Source: Congregibacter litoralis KT71 (GTDB lineage: Bacteria > Pseudomonadota > Gammaproteobacteria > Pseudomonadales > Halieaceae). Taken from it: a stretch of 64,000 nt of DNA. Each line of letters starts with the position of its first letter. Within the stretch, counting starts at the first letter, position 1. The stretch covers positions 4,009,338 through 4,073,337 of the forward strand of contig NZ_CM002299.1 of the NCBI RefSeq assembly GCF_000153125.2, read 5' to 3'. This document shows positions 38,767 through 47,016 of this stretch, piece after piece. The position numbers and the translations under genes were made by a program. Below the pieces are notes generated by a model. That model was not told where the DNA came from and made no database searches. It worked only from the letters and a program-made list of their open reading frames with translations.

Positions 38767-39705
38767 ATGAGCGGCGGCGCCTCTCTATCGGCGGGCCTGG
38801 ATGAGCGGATAAGCGCCTTTCTGGAATATCTACGCAGCGTGCGCAGACTCTCTCCCCACACGGTGGCGGCGTATCAAAGGGATCTCGGCAGTTTTCGCGC
38901 TTTTTGCGACGCCCAGTCCCTGCAAGACTGCGACGAGGTTCAGGAGAGTCATGTGCGTCAGTGGCTGGCGCAGGGACACCGCCGAAGCCTGGCGCCCAAC
39001 AGCCTCCAACGACAGCTGTCGGCGCTGCGAGCGTATTTTGAATGGGAGAGCAGTGATACGGGCCGGCGACGTAACCCCGCCCTTGCGGTCCAGGCCCCCC
39101 GAAAACGACGCAAACTCCCCGGCACCCTGGAGGCCGATCAAGTCGGTGTCTATCTCCGCGCCGACGCCGAGGATCCCCTGCAGCTTCGCGATCTGGCCAT
39201 GGCAGAACTGTTCTACTCATCGGGATTGCGCCTCGGCGAGTTGCGCGCCGTAAATCTTTACGACATTGATCGCGGTCAAAGTCTGATTTCTGTTACGGGT
39301 AAAGGAAGCAAAACGCGAACCGTGCCCGTGGGCAGTGCCGCCATTGCGGCGATCGATGCCTACCTGCCCCATCGCCCCGCAGCCGTGAGCGACGACGACC
39401 AGGAAGCGCTGTTTCTCAGTAGTCGCGGCCGGCGCATCAGCGAGCGCTCCATTCAGTCCCGTGTTCAGCTTCTCGCGGAGCGCAACGGCCTGGGCCGCGA
39501 TGTCCATCCCCACATGCTCAGGCACTCCTTTGCGAGCCACCTGCTGGAATCCAGCGGTGATCTGCGCGCGGTGCAGGAGCTCCTGGGACACAGTGATATC
39601 TCGACCACGCAAATCTATACCCACCTTGATTTTCAACACCTCGCCAAGGTCTACGACGGCAGCCACCCCCGGGCGCGAAAACAAAAGGATGATGATAAGC
39701 AGTGA
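38767..39705 (+). CDS. xerC: Tyrosine recombinase XerC
   Basis: A 312-residue site-specific recombinase that resolves chromosome dimers at dif together with XerD. The catalytic residues are visible: R155 in SGLRLGEL, K179 in GKGSKTR, HPHMLRHSFASHLL, LGHSDISTTQIYTH with nucleophile Y284. The N-terminal SAM-like DNA-binding domain is complete. The dapF-DUF484-xerC context supports XerC over XerD or a phage integrase. Confidence 0.95.
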   Translation: MSGGASLSAGLDERISAFLEYLRSVRRLSPHTVAAYQRDLGSFRAFCDAQSLQDCDEVQESHVRQWLAQGHRRSLAPNSLQRQLSALRAYFEWESSDTGRRRNPALAVQAPRKRRKLPGTLEADQVGVYLRADAEDPLQLRDLAMAELFYSSGLRLGELRAVNLYDIDRGQSLISVTGKGSKTRTVPVGSAAIAAIDAYLPHRPAAVSDDDQEALFLSSRGRRISERSIQSRVQLLAERNGLGRDVHPHMLRHSFASHLLESSGDLRAVQELLGHSDISTTQIYTHLDFQHLAKVYDGSHPRARKQKDDDKQ

Positions 39706-40439
39706 GCATCAAAGTAGTGACCTTTGATCTGGACAACACGCTCTGGGATGTGGAGCCGGCGCTCCTTCGAGCGGAGGAAGCTCAGCGACAGTGGCTCCTC
39801 GAACACCGTCCCGGCACCATGGATAACATCGGACACGAAGAGCTCTGGGAGCTCAAAAAGCGTGTCTGGAAGGCGCACCCCGAGCTGGCCCACAACGTCA
39901 CCGCGATGCGCCAGCGTTTTTTGGAAGAGCTCCAACGCGCCGCGGGATTTGACACCGAAACCGCAAGAGCCGGTGCCCGGGAGGCCTTTGCCGCCTTTTT
40001 GCTGGAACGACAGCGGGTTGAGCTTTATGCGGACGCCCTGGAGGTACTCCAGGGCCTGGCGGGACGCTATCGCCTGGGCGCGCTCACAAACGGCAATGCC
40101 GATGTCTATAAAACCGATGCCGGAGAATATTTTGACTTTGCCTTTCTCGCCGAAGAGATCGGTGCCAGCAAGCCCGCGCCGGACATGTTTCATGCGGCGA
40201 TAGAGACCACGGGCGTGGAGGCGCAGGAAATTGTCCACGTGGGCGATAACCCGGAGCACGACATCCTGGGCGCCCTGTCGGTGGGGATGCACGCCATCTG
40301 GCTAAATGCCGATGCCGCCCCATGGTCCCACAACGATGAGGACAACCGGACTCCCCATGAGATTATCGGCAGCATAGGCGAGCTTCCCGCAGCGGTAGGC
40401 GCCCTGCAAGATCGTTTGGAGACCACCGGAAAGCGCTGA
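39702..40439 (+). CDS. HAD-superfamily hydrolase, YigB-like
   Basis: A 245-residue HAD subfamily IA hydrolase. Motif I is FDLDNTLWD, motif II LTNGNADV, motif III the Lys of ASKPAPDMF, and motif IV VGDNPEHDILGA. Its position next to xerC matches E. coli yigB, a promiscuous phosphatase that acts on flavin mononucleotide and sugar phosphates. The GTG start overlaps the xerC stop by 4 nt. Confidence 0.88.
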   Translation: MSIKVVTFDLDNTLWDVEPALLRAEEAQRQWLLEHRPGTMDNIGHEELWELKKRVWKAHPELAHNVTAMRQRFLEELQRAAGFDTETARAGAREAFAAFLLERQRVELYADALEVLQGLAGRYRLGALTNGNADVYKTDAGEYFDFAFLAEEIGASKPAPDMFHAAIETTGVEAQEIVHVGDNPEHDILGALSVGMHAIWLNADAAPWSHNDEDNRTPHEIIGSIGELPAAVGALQDRLETTGKR

Positions 40440-40507
40440 AATGGAAGGCCAGACGGCGCCCTGGCTCAGAGCACTGACTCAAAACTCTGCTTTAAAACTC
40501 CGGGACT

Positions 40508-41158
40508 TCAGTTCCTGAAGCGATCCTCACCATAGACCGGGCACAGCTCCACCGGGGCGGGCTCCGGGCCACCCAGGGCGCTGATTTCCGCGTGCCAGCA
40601 GTCGTCAAAAATAGAGCAGTAGCAGTAGCTCAGGCTCACCCTCCCGGAGTAGATGCCCGCCTGCATGCCCTCCACGACCACCCGATCATTCGTCTGAAAG
40701 GATGTCAGCGTTTCTCCCGGCGATAACACGCGGCCCGTAACATCACTGCGGCCATAGCGCACGCTCTGCGCGAACTCCTCATCGAGAAATGCGGTCAACA
40801 CCGCGCGCCAATCGCGATACACCTCACCATCGATAAGCAGCTGCATTTCGCGCATTTTTGCAGGGCCGACCCCCGAGTTGCTGAACTCCAGAGAAAACGC
40901 GGCCTCGTCATCCTGCACAAAGTCACGAATCGTCAACTGCACATAGGGCCACACGGTCGCTGCGGTCTGTTGACGCACCGCCTCGGACTCACCAAGGGCG
41001 GCGTAGAGAGCCACGCCCCCCGTAAACACGCCCGCAAGGGATAGCAGTGTCTGCCAGAAAGTGAGCCGGAGAAAGGCACGCTCGATACTGGCAAGGCCAC
41101 CGGACGGCGCGGATGCGTCTCCCGATGGGGAGCTATGCTCTTTTTGACCGTCGCTCAC
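40508..41158 (-). CDS. Hypothetical membrane-anchored protein downstream of a PII gene
   Basis: A 216-residue protein I do not recognise. A polar, Ser-rich N-terminus is followed by one hydrophobic segment (TLLSLAGVFTGGVALYAAL, about 34-52) and a C-terminal domain of beta-rich appearance containing a cysteine cluster (SYCYCSIFDDCW). It may be anchored in the inner membrane with the C-terminal domain outside. The start is GTG. It lies 26 bp downstream of the second PII gene on the same strand, so the two are probably co-transcribed. Confidence 0.7.
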   Translation of the reverse strand: MSDGQKEHSSPSGDASAPSGGLASIERAFLRLTFWQTLLSLAGVFTGGVALYAALGESEAVRQQTAATVWPYVQLTIRDFVQDDEAAFSLEFSNSGVGPAKMREMQLLIDGEVYRDWRAVLTAFLDEEFAQSVRYGRSDVTGRVLSPGETLTSFQTNDRVVVEGMQAGIYSGRVSLSYCYCSIFDDCWHAEISALGGPEPAPVELCPVYGEDRFRN

Positions 41159-41184
41159 GCTCAGAGGGTCGGTGGGATGGGGAT

Positions 41185-41634
<450 letters not shown>

Positions 41635-41663
41635 TTAGCAACGGGTTTGCAATCGCCAATATT

Positions 41664-41682
41664 AACGAGAATGATTCTTATT
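41664..41682 (+). promoter_or_regulatory. Fur box upstream of the TonB-dependent receptor
   Basis: The 19-mer AACGAGAATGATTCTTATT matches the Fur consensus half-sites (AATGAGAATNATTCTCATT) at all but two positions and contains the palindrome AGAATGATTCT. It lies about 80 bp before the receptor start and about 140 bp before the divergent PII gene. Confidence 0.8.
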
Positions 41683-41763
41683 GCTTGTATAGTTAGCGTT
41701 TGATCATTATTATCCCCACGTCTTATACGTCTTCTTTCCCGCGTACTGTTTTTGGAGTGCTTT

Positions 41764-43944
41764 ATGAACCACAGCAACACCCGCTTTCGCGTCGCCCCCC
41801 TGGCCCTGGCGCTGTCGGCAACCCTCTCTTCCACCACATTTCTTACGAACGCCCAGGCCGCCGATCCCGCCGCTATCATTGATGCGCAGTCCTCAGTGAT
41901 AGAAGAGGTCTTTATATTTGCGGACGCCGACGAAGTGCGTGCCCTCCCCGGATCTGCCGCCCTGGTGAGCGAGGAACAGTTCCGCATCGAGTTTGCCAAC
42001 GACATCAATCAGCTTCTGAAAACCGTACCCGGCACCTATATCCGCGAGGAAGACGGTTACGGTCTCCGTCCAAACATCGGTATTCGCGGGGCCACTTCAG
42101 AGCGCTCATCCAAAATCACGCTGATGGAGGACGGTGTGATGATCGCACCGGCCCCCTACTCCAATCCCGCGGCCTATTACTTCCCCACAGCCATGCGCAT
42201 GCACAGCGCTGAGGTTCTCAAGGGCGCGCCCCTGCTCCGCTACGGCCCCCAGACCACAGGCGGCGTGATTAACATGGTCTCCACGCCCATTCCTGATTCG
42301 GTGACGGGCAACCTCGACCTCCGCGTAGGACAAAACGGCGAACAGGACCTGTTGGCAAACTTCGGCGGGCGCTATGGCGACTTCGGCTATCTGGTGGAGA
42401 CGGCGCAGCGACGCAGCGATGGATTCAAGGAAATCGACCGGGGCAACGACAGCGGTTACGACATCGAGGACTATCTCGTGAAGCTGTCCTGGACCGGTGA
42501 GCGCCAGTCCCTGTTGTTCAAGGCTCAATACTCTAATGAGATCTCCGACGAAACCTATCTGGGTCTCACGGACGCTGACTTCGCCAACAACGAAGACCGC
42601 CGCTACGGCCTGTCATCCATCGATGAAATGAACAATTACCACGCCGGCATGAACCTCCGCTACGGTCTTCAGCTAGGTGATGATCTGGCGCTCTCAGTCA
42701 CGGCTTACCAGAACAATTTTTCCCGGGACTGGTTCAAGCTGTCCGGCGGCAACTCCTTTGTGCGCGCGGCAAACGCCGGTGACCTTGGTGCCCAGGCCAT
42801 CCTCGATGGCGAGGCTGATGTATTCGGGCTTGGCTACAAGCACAACAATCGCGACTACGAGTCCCGGGGAGTCGAGCTCAATCTTGATCACAGCCTCGGC
42901 GACCACAGCCTCAGCTATGGAATACGTCTCCATGAGGATGAAATGGACCGCTACCAACCCATCGATGTCTACGACCAGATCGACGGCGAACTGCTGCTCT
43001 CCGGACGCATAGAGCCGGTGGGTGGTGACAACCGCCTGGAAGATGCCGAGGCCATGTCTCTGTGGCTGATCGATAGCTGGCAGCTGAGCAGCGCGCTCAA
43101 CCTGAATCTGGCCCTTCGCTACGAGGATGTGGACAGCAGCCGTCGTCAGTTTTCTGACCCGGATCGCGAAACCGATCCCAGCCGACGATCCAACAGCTCC
43201 CAGGAGTGGTTACCCGGTGCTTCGTTTACCTACGATCTGTCCGATGAGTGGCAGGCCCTGGCTGGCGTCCATCGCGGATTCTCGCCTCTCGGTGGCGGCG
43301 CACAGGAATTTGAGGAGCCGGAAACCAGCGTGAACTGGGAGGCGGGTATCCGCTACCGCGGCAGCTGGTTCCTCGAGGCCATCGCCTTTTACAGCGACTT
43401 CGACAACAAAACCGAGAACTGCTCCAACGCCAACCCTTGCAGCAATGGCGCAACGGCGGGTGCCTTCACCACGGGGCAGGCGGTCATTCAGGGCCTGGAG
43501 CTTCAGGCAAGCACGGTGCTGAACTTTGGCAACATCAACGCCCCCGTCGATCTCGCCTACACCTACACCGACGCCGTGATCAGCCGCGATAATCCGGAAG
43601 AGGGTTTCAGCGACGGCGACACCCTCGCGGCGGTCCCGGAAAACACCCTCAGCCTGCGACTGGGTCTTGAAACAGCGATGAACTGGGACAGCTACGCCGT
43701 CATCAAGTACATTGATGAAACCTGCGTGACTATTGGCTGCAACACAGACAGCAATCCCTTTAACCGCACCGAGGATCTCCTGGTTACCGATCTCATCAGC
43801 CGCTACGCACTGACCGACGATGCTGTGGTATTCGTCAAGTTTGAAAACGTCTTTGACGAACGGTCCATCGTATCGCGGCAACCGGAAGGCGCGCGACCCA
43901 ACAAGCCGCGCACGGCATCCGTGGGACTGCAGTACCAGTTCTGA
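41764..43944 (+). CDS. TonB-dependent outer-membrane receptor, FecA-like
   Basis: A 726-residue outer-membrane transporter: signal peptide (cleavage near NAQA-ADP), plug domain (about 50-170, with RPNIGIRGATSERSSKITLMEDG), and a 22-strand-type barrel ending in the terminal Phe (SVGLQYQF). It resembles receptors for ferric dicitrate-like siderophores, but the ligand is not certain. A Fur box upstream supports iron-dependent control. No sigma/anti-sigma (FecIR) pair is adjacent. The ATG at 41764 has GGAG 7 nt upstream. Confidence 0.9.
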   Translation: MNHSNTRFRVAPLALALSATLSSTTFLTNAQAADPAAIIDAQSSVIEEVFIFADADEVRALPGSAALVSEEQFRIEFANDINQLLKTVPGTYIREEDGYGLRPNIGIRGATSERSSKITLMEDGVMIAPAPYSNPAAYYFPTAMRMHSAEVLKGAPLLRYGPQTTGGVINMVSTPIPDSVTGNLDLRVGQNGEQDLLANFGGRYGDFGYLVETAQRRSDGFKEIDRGNDSGYDIEDYLVKLSWTGERQSLLFKAQYSNEISDETYLGLTDADFANNEDRRYGLSSIDEMNNYHAGMNLRYGLQLGDDLALSVTAYQNNFSRDWFKLSGGNSFVRAANAGDLGAQAILDGEADVFGLGYKHNNRDYESRGVELNLDHSLGDHSLSYGIRLHEDEMDRYQPIDVYDQIDGELLLSGRIEPVGGDNRLEDAEAMSLWLIDSWQLSSALNLNLALRYEDVDSSRRQFSDPDRETDPSRRSNSSQEWLPGASFTYDLSDEWQALAGVHRGFSPLGGGAQEFEEPETSVNWEAGIRYRGSWFLEAIAFYSDFDNKTENCSNANPCSNGATAGAFTTGQAVIQGLELQASTVLNFGNINAPVDLAYTYTDAVISRDNPEEGFSDGDTLAAVPENTLSLRLGLETAMNWDSYAVIKYIDETCVTIGCNTDSNPFNRTEDLLVTDLISRYALTDDAVVFVKFENVFDERSIVSRQPEGARPNKPRTASVGLQYQF

Positions 43945-43984
43945 TTCCTCGTACCTGAATTGTCAGGGCCACGCTAATGGCACC

Positions 43985-44047
43985 GGGCTGCAGACCTTAA
44001 CTACTTCTCTCGCTGGGTGGGGGGACGCTCTCTTCGTAGCTAAGGTC
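43985..44047 (-). repeat. Constant-loop hairpin repeat, copy 3
   Basis: The loop (44035-44005 on the minus strand, 31 nt) starts GAAGAGAGCGTCCCCCCACC. GACCTTAACTAC (43993-44004) pairs with 44036-44047 over 12 bp with one G:U in loop sense. The left side extends to 43985 with the same arm as copy 4, but the right side loses complementarity, so this is a decayed or half-exchanged copy. Confidence 0.78.
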
Positions 44048-44063
44048 CACTCGCATCGGCCTC

Positions 44064-44133
44064 GGGCTGCGGACCTTAACTACTCTCTCGCTAAGTTGGG
44101 GGACGCTCGCTTCGTAGTTAAGGTCCGCAGCCC
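44064..44133 (-). repeat. Constant-loop hairpin repeat, copy 4 (perfect stem)
   Basis: A perfect 20-bp inverted repeat, 44064-44083 against 44114-44133, encloses a 30-nt loop. On the minus strand the loop starts GAAGCGAGCGTCCCCCAACT, almost identical to copy 1 of cluster 1, while the arms (GGGCTGCGGACC...) are unrelated to that copy. Confidence 0.9.
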
Positions 44134-44197
44134 TCTGTGCGGTCGACTCGACCATCACTGCCTCAATCTGTGGATACCGGGACACGGCTCATGGGCA

Positions 44198-44270
44198 AGG
44201 CTAGCTGGCATGATCTACGAAGCGAGCGTCCCCCCATCCAGCGAGTGAAGTGGATCGTGCCAGCTAGCCT
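44198..44270 (+). repeat. Constant-loop hairpin repeat, copy 5
   Basis: A 21-nt arm at 44198-44218 (AGGCTAGCTGGC...) pairs with 44250-44270 around a 31-nt loop (44219-44249) starting GAAGCGAGCGTCCCCCCATC. The stem has 19 Watson-Crick and 2 U:G pairs and no mismatch. Confidence 0.88.
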
Positions 44271-44373
44271 GGTTGCGAGGAGCCTCGTAGCCAAGGTCCT
44301 CAACCCTATGTGTGGTGGCCCATACCGCCATCACTGTCGCAACCTGCGAACGCCGAAACAGTGCTCATGCGCA

Positions 44374-44446
44374 AGGCTGGCTGGCATGATCTACGAAGCG
44401 AGCGTCCCCCCATCCAGCGAGTGAAATGGATCGTGCCAGCTAGCCT
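44374..44446 (+). repeat. Constant-loop hairpin repeat, copy 6
   Basis: Near-duplicate of copy 5, 176 bp downstream: arms 44374-44394 and 44426-44446, loop 44395-44425 of identical sequence to copy 5. The stem has 17 Watson-Crick pairs, 3 G:U and one C:A mismatch at the loop-closing position. Confidence 0.85.
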
Positions 44447-44472
44447 GGTCGGGACGGGATGTGCAGCGAATA

Positions 44473-44503
44473 CAGCGAGTGAAGTGGATCGTGCAAGCTA
44501 GCC
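44473..44503 (+). repeat. Truncated right half of the constant-loop repeat
   Basis: CAGCGAGTGAAGTGGATCGT and the bases after it repeat the 3' part of the copy 5 loop and its right arm (one or two changes), without the left arm or the loop's GAAGCGAGCG start. A second fragment resembling the right arm of copy 3 lies at 44285-44299. Confidence 0.75.
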
Positions 44504-44571
44504 CGGTCAAAAGTCTGGGTATCCAGTACCAAGGCAGCCAGCGCCAGATAAGAAACGCTCGGATTCAAGAT

Positions 44572-44603
44572 AAAAAAAGGGGGCCCAGAGGGCCCCCAAA
44601 AAA
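44572..44603 (-). terminator. Terminator of amtB (possibly bidirectional)
   Basis: GGGGGCCC (44579-44586) and GGGCCCCC (44590-44597) form an 8-bp GC stem with a 3-nt loop. On the minus strand it is followed by seven T residues, about 35 bp past the amtB stop; an A-run on the other side could also stop rightward transcripts poorly. Confidence 0.9.
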
Positions 44604-44636
44604 CGCATTGAAATAATGCGCCCGCAAGATTGTCAC

Positions 44637-45878
44637 TTACTTGGCTGAGACGAACTCCGGATAGGCCTCGAGACCACACTCGGAGAGGTCTACACCCTCG
44701 TATTCCTCTTCTTCCGTAACCCGGATACCCATGACGGTCTTGATCGCAAAGAAGGCAATCAGGCTCGTCACAAATACCCACACGAAGATGGTTGCGGCAC
44801 CGATGAGCTGTCCGCTGAAGCTTGAACCGTCATTGGTCATGGGTACCAGGAGCAGACCCAGAAGACCGACAACGCCGTGTACGGAAATCGCGCCCACTGG
44901 ATCGTCGATCTTCAGCTTGTCGAGAGTGATGATGGAGAAGACCACGAGGATGCCACCGACGGCGCCAAAGAGCGTTGCCAGAAGCGGCGTGGGCGTTGAG
45001 GGCTCAGCGGTGATCGCGACCAGTCCTGCCAGAGCGCCGTTCAGCGCCATGGTCAGGTCAGCCTTGCCAAAGAGCAGGCGAGCCGTGAGGAGCGCTGCAA
45101 CCAGACCGCCACAGGCCGCTGCGTTAGTGTTCATAAACACGACGGCAACGGCGTTGGCATTCTCAACGCTGGCGGTCGCAAGGACCGAGCCGCCGTTAAA
45201 GCCAAACCATCCCATCCAGAGGATGAAGGTACCCAGGGTTGCCAGGGGTAAGTTTGCACCGGGGATCGCGACGACGGATCCGTCTGCACGATACTTGCCT
45301 TTTCGTGCGCCCAGGAGAAGCACGCCAGCAAGCGCCGCAGCGGCACCGGCCATGTGTACGATGCCCGACCCGGCAAAGTCAGAGAAGCCGAGATCACCCA
45401 GCGTGTACATACCAAACACGGGATCACCGCCCCAGGTCCAGTTGCCTTCCATGGGATAGATAACGCCGGTCATGACGATGGCGAAAATCAGGAATGACCA
45501 GAGCTTCATACGCTCGGCCACTGCACCGGACACAATGGACATTGCCGTAGCGACAAACACCACCTGGAAAAAGAAGTCCGCTGACGGGGCATAGGTAGCC
45601 GGCTCTTCCGCGCCCGCAACACCATCACCGGTGATCCCCGCCAGGAGGCTCGCGCCCAGGGAGGGATACATAATTGAGTAGCCCACGATCATGTACATGG
45701 TGCAGGCAATCGCAAACAAGGCGACGTTCTTGGTGAGAATCTCTGTGGTGTTCTTGGATCGCACCAGGCCAGCTTCCAGCATGGCAAAGCCAGCGGCCAT
45801 CCACATGACCAGCGCGCCGCACACGAGGAAATAGAACGTGTCCAGTGCGTAGCTCAGTTCAAAAATTTGGTTTTCCAT
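44637..45878 (-). CDS. amtB: Ammonium transporter AmtB
   Basis: A 413-residue polytopic membrane protein of the Amt family with about eleven helices. The two pore histidines are in IVHMAGAAAAL and SVHGVVGLLG. It carries ammonium into the cell and is closed by binding of the PII protein encoded just upstream. The gap to glnK is 57 bp; a strong terminator follows. Confidence 0.95.
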   Translation of the reverse strand: MENQIFELSYALDTFYFLVCGALVMWMAAGFAMLEAGLVRSKNTTEILTKNVALFAIACTMYMIVGYSIMYPSLGASLLAGITGDGVAGAEEPATYAPSADFFFQVVFVATAMSIVSGAVAERMKLWSFLIFAIVMTGVIYPMEGNWTWGGDPVFGMYTLGDLGFSDFAGSGIVHMAGAAAALAGVLLLGARKGKYRADGSVVAIPGANLPLATLGTFILWMGWFGFNGGSVLATASVENANAVAVVFMNTNAAACGGLVAALLTARLLFGKADLTMALNGALAGLVAITAEPSTPTPLLATLFGAVGGILVVFSIITLDKLKIDDPVGAISVHGVVGLLGLLLVPMTNDGSSFSGQLIGAATIFVWVFVTSLIAFFAIKTVMGIRVTEEEEYEGVDLSECGLEAYPEFVSAK

Positions 45879-45935
45879 GAAAAGGTCTCTCGTGCTGAAT
45901 TCGGGGACGGGTTAGCGCGCTTGAAGGGGCGCTCT

Positions 45936-46328
<393 letters not shown>

Positions 46329-46383
46329 TTATCGTCTGGTTGCTCCACGCTATGGGCAGCACGACGTTTCCGCCCTGACAATC

Positions 46384-46399
46384 AGCAATGGATATGCCA
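46384..46399 (-). promoter_or_regulatory. Sigma-54 promoter of glnK-amtB
   Basis: On the minus strand TGGCATATCCATTGCT matches the sigma-54 consensus TGGCAC-N5-TTGCW with one change, keeping the GG and GC elements at the required spacing. It lies about 110 bp upstream of the glnK start. Confidence 0.82.
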
Positions 46400-46484
46400 C
46401 AGATTATTTCCGTTTATTAATCAGGTATTTAGAGCGTCTCTAAGGATAAGCAAAGCCCTTTCGCCCCGAATCCCCGACCCAAAA

Positions 46485-46519
46485 CGCACCAGATTAGTGC
46501 TCAGAACCGTTTTGGTGCA
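46485..46519. promoter_or_regulatory. Possible NtrC enhancer sites
   Basis: CGCACCAGATTAGTGCT (46485-46501) resembles the NtrC dyad TGCACC-N5-GGTGCA, and GAACCGTTTTGGTGCA (46504-46519) contains one good half-site. They lie about 85-135 bp upstream of the sigma-54 promoter, a usual enhancer distance. The right-hand site is weak. Confidence 0.55.
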
Positions 46520-46586
46520 CTAACCTGAGCTGTGATACGGGGACGCCATCCTCTACACTTCGGGGCAAACGGCAGGAGTAAAGTCT

Positions 46587-46853
46587 ATGGCGCTTAAACC
46601 GCCCCCCTTCAGTGAAGTCATGCAGCAGGTCAACGAACTGGTAAGACCCGCGGGCCTCGTCGATGAAGTCGACAAGAACGCGCGGCAGCTCCTTCAATCG
46701 GCCCTGAAAAAGCTTGATTTTGTTAGTCGCGAGGAGTTCGACACGCAAACGGCCATGCTTGAGCGCACGCGCAATAAGGTGGCGGCGCTGGAGTCAGAAT
46801 TAGCGGCCATGAACGACCTCGTGGACAAACTGGAAAAACAGGCCGCACCCTGA
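46587..46853 (+). CDS. ubiK: Ubiquinone biosynthesis accessory factor UbiK
   Basis: An 88-residue protein of the BMFP/YqiC family. It has an amphipathic N-terminal half and a C-terminal coiled coil (LERTRNKVAALESELAAMND). UbiK helps the Ubi complex act on lipid-bound intermediates in ubiquinone synthesis. A GGCAGGAG Shine-Dalgarno precedes the ATG. It is followed by comM, a common neighbour in this group. Confidence 0.92.
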   Translation: MALKPPPFSEVMQQVNELVRPAGLVDEVDKNARQLLQSALKKLDFVSREEFDTQTAMLERTRNKVAALESELAAMNDLVDKLEKQAAP

Positions 46854-46875
46854 CGCGGCGACTTAAATAAGTGAA

Positions 46876-46903
46876 GACGAAAGACGAAAGACGAAAGACG
46901 AAA
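46876..46903 (+). repeat. Heptamer tandem repeat
   Basis: Four perfect copies of GACGAAA lie between ubiK and comM. Further along (46921-46970) several CAGATAGA-like octamers recur. The tract is purine-rich and has no assigned function; slipped-strand variation in copy number is possible. Confidence 0.8.
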
Positions 46904-47016
46904 GTGTCAGGCAGAAATCGCAGATAGATCAGCAGATAGAAATAACAGACAGACATAACAGATAGAAAAGGCGACAGGTAAGGATGCCCGCGCCATGACT
47001 CAAGGAAGAGTGAATC

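Larger units (their letters stand above)
43945..44636. other. Non-coding region with structured repeats, cluster 2
   Basis: This 692-bp gap between the convergent TonB-receptor and amtB genes holds four complete constant-loop hairpins and truncated pieces, and ends in the amtB terminator. Copies 3 and 4 share one arm family and point left; copies 5 and 6 share another and point right. A degenerate duplication with a period of about 173-176 bp carries the copy 4-5 interval into the copy 5-6 interval. Open frames crossing it have no recognisable protein content and are not called. Confidence 0.8.

Noticed and set aside
43820..44424. Open frames of 95-142 codons across repeat cluster 2
   Set aside because: They simply follow the hairpin repeats, overlap the TonB-receptor end, and read as low-complexity duplicated peptide.
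43985..44503. Direct and inverted repeats that could suggest CRISPR
   Set aside because: The copies are hairpins in both orientations with irregular spacing, their arms vary, and no spacer-like unique segments of constant length or cas genes are present.
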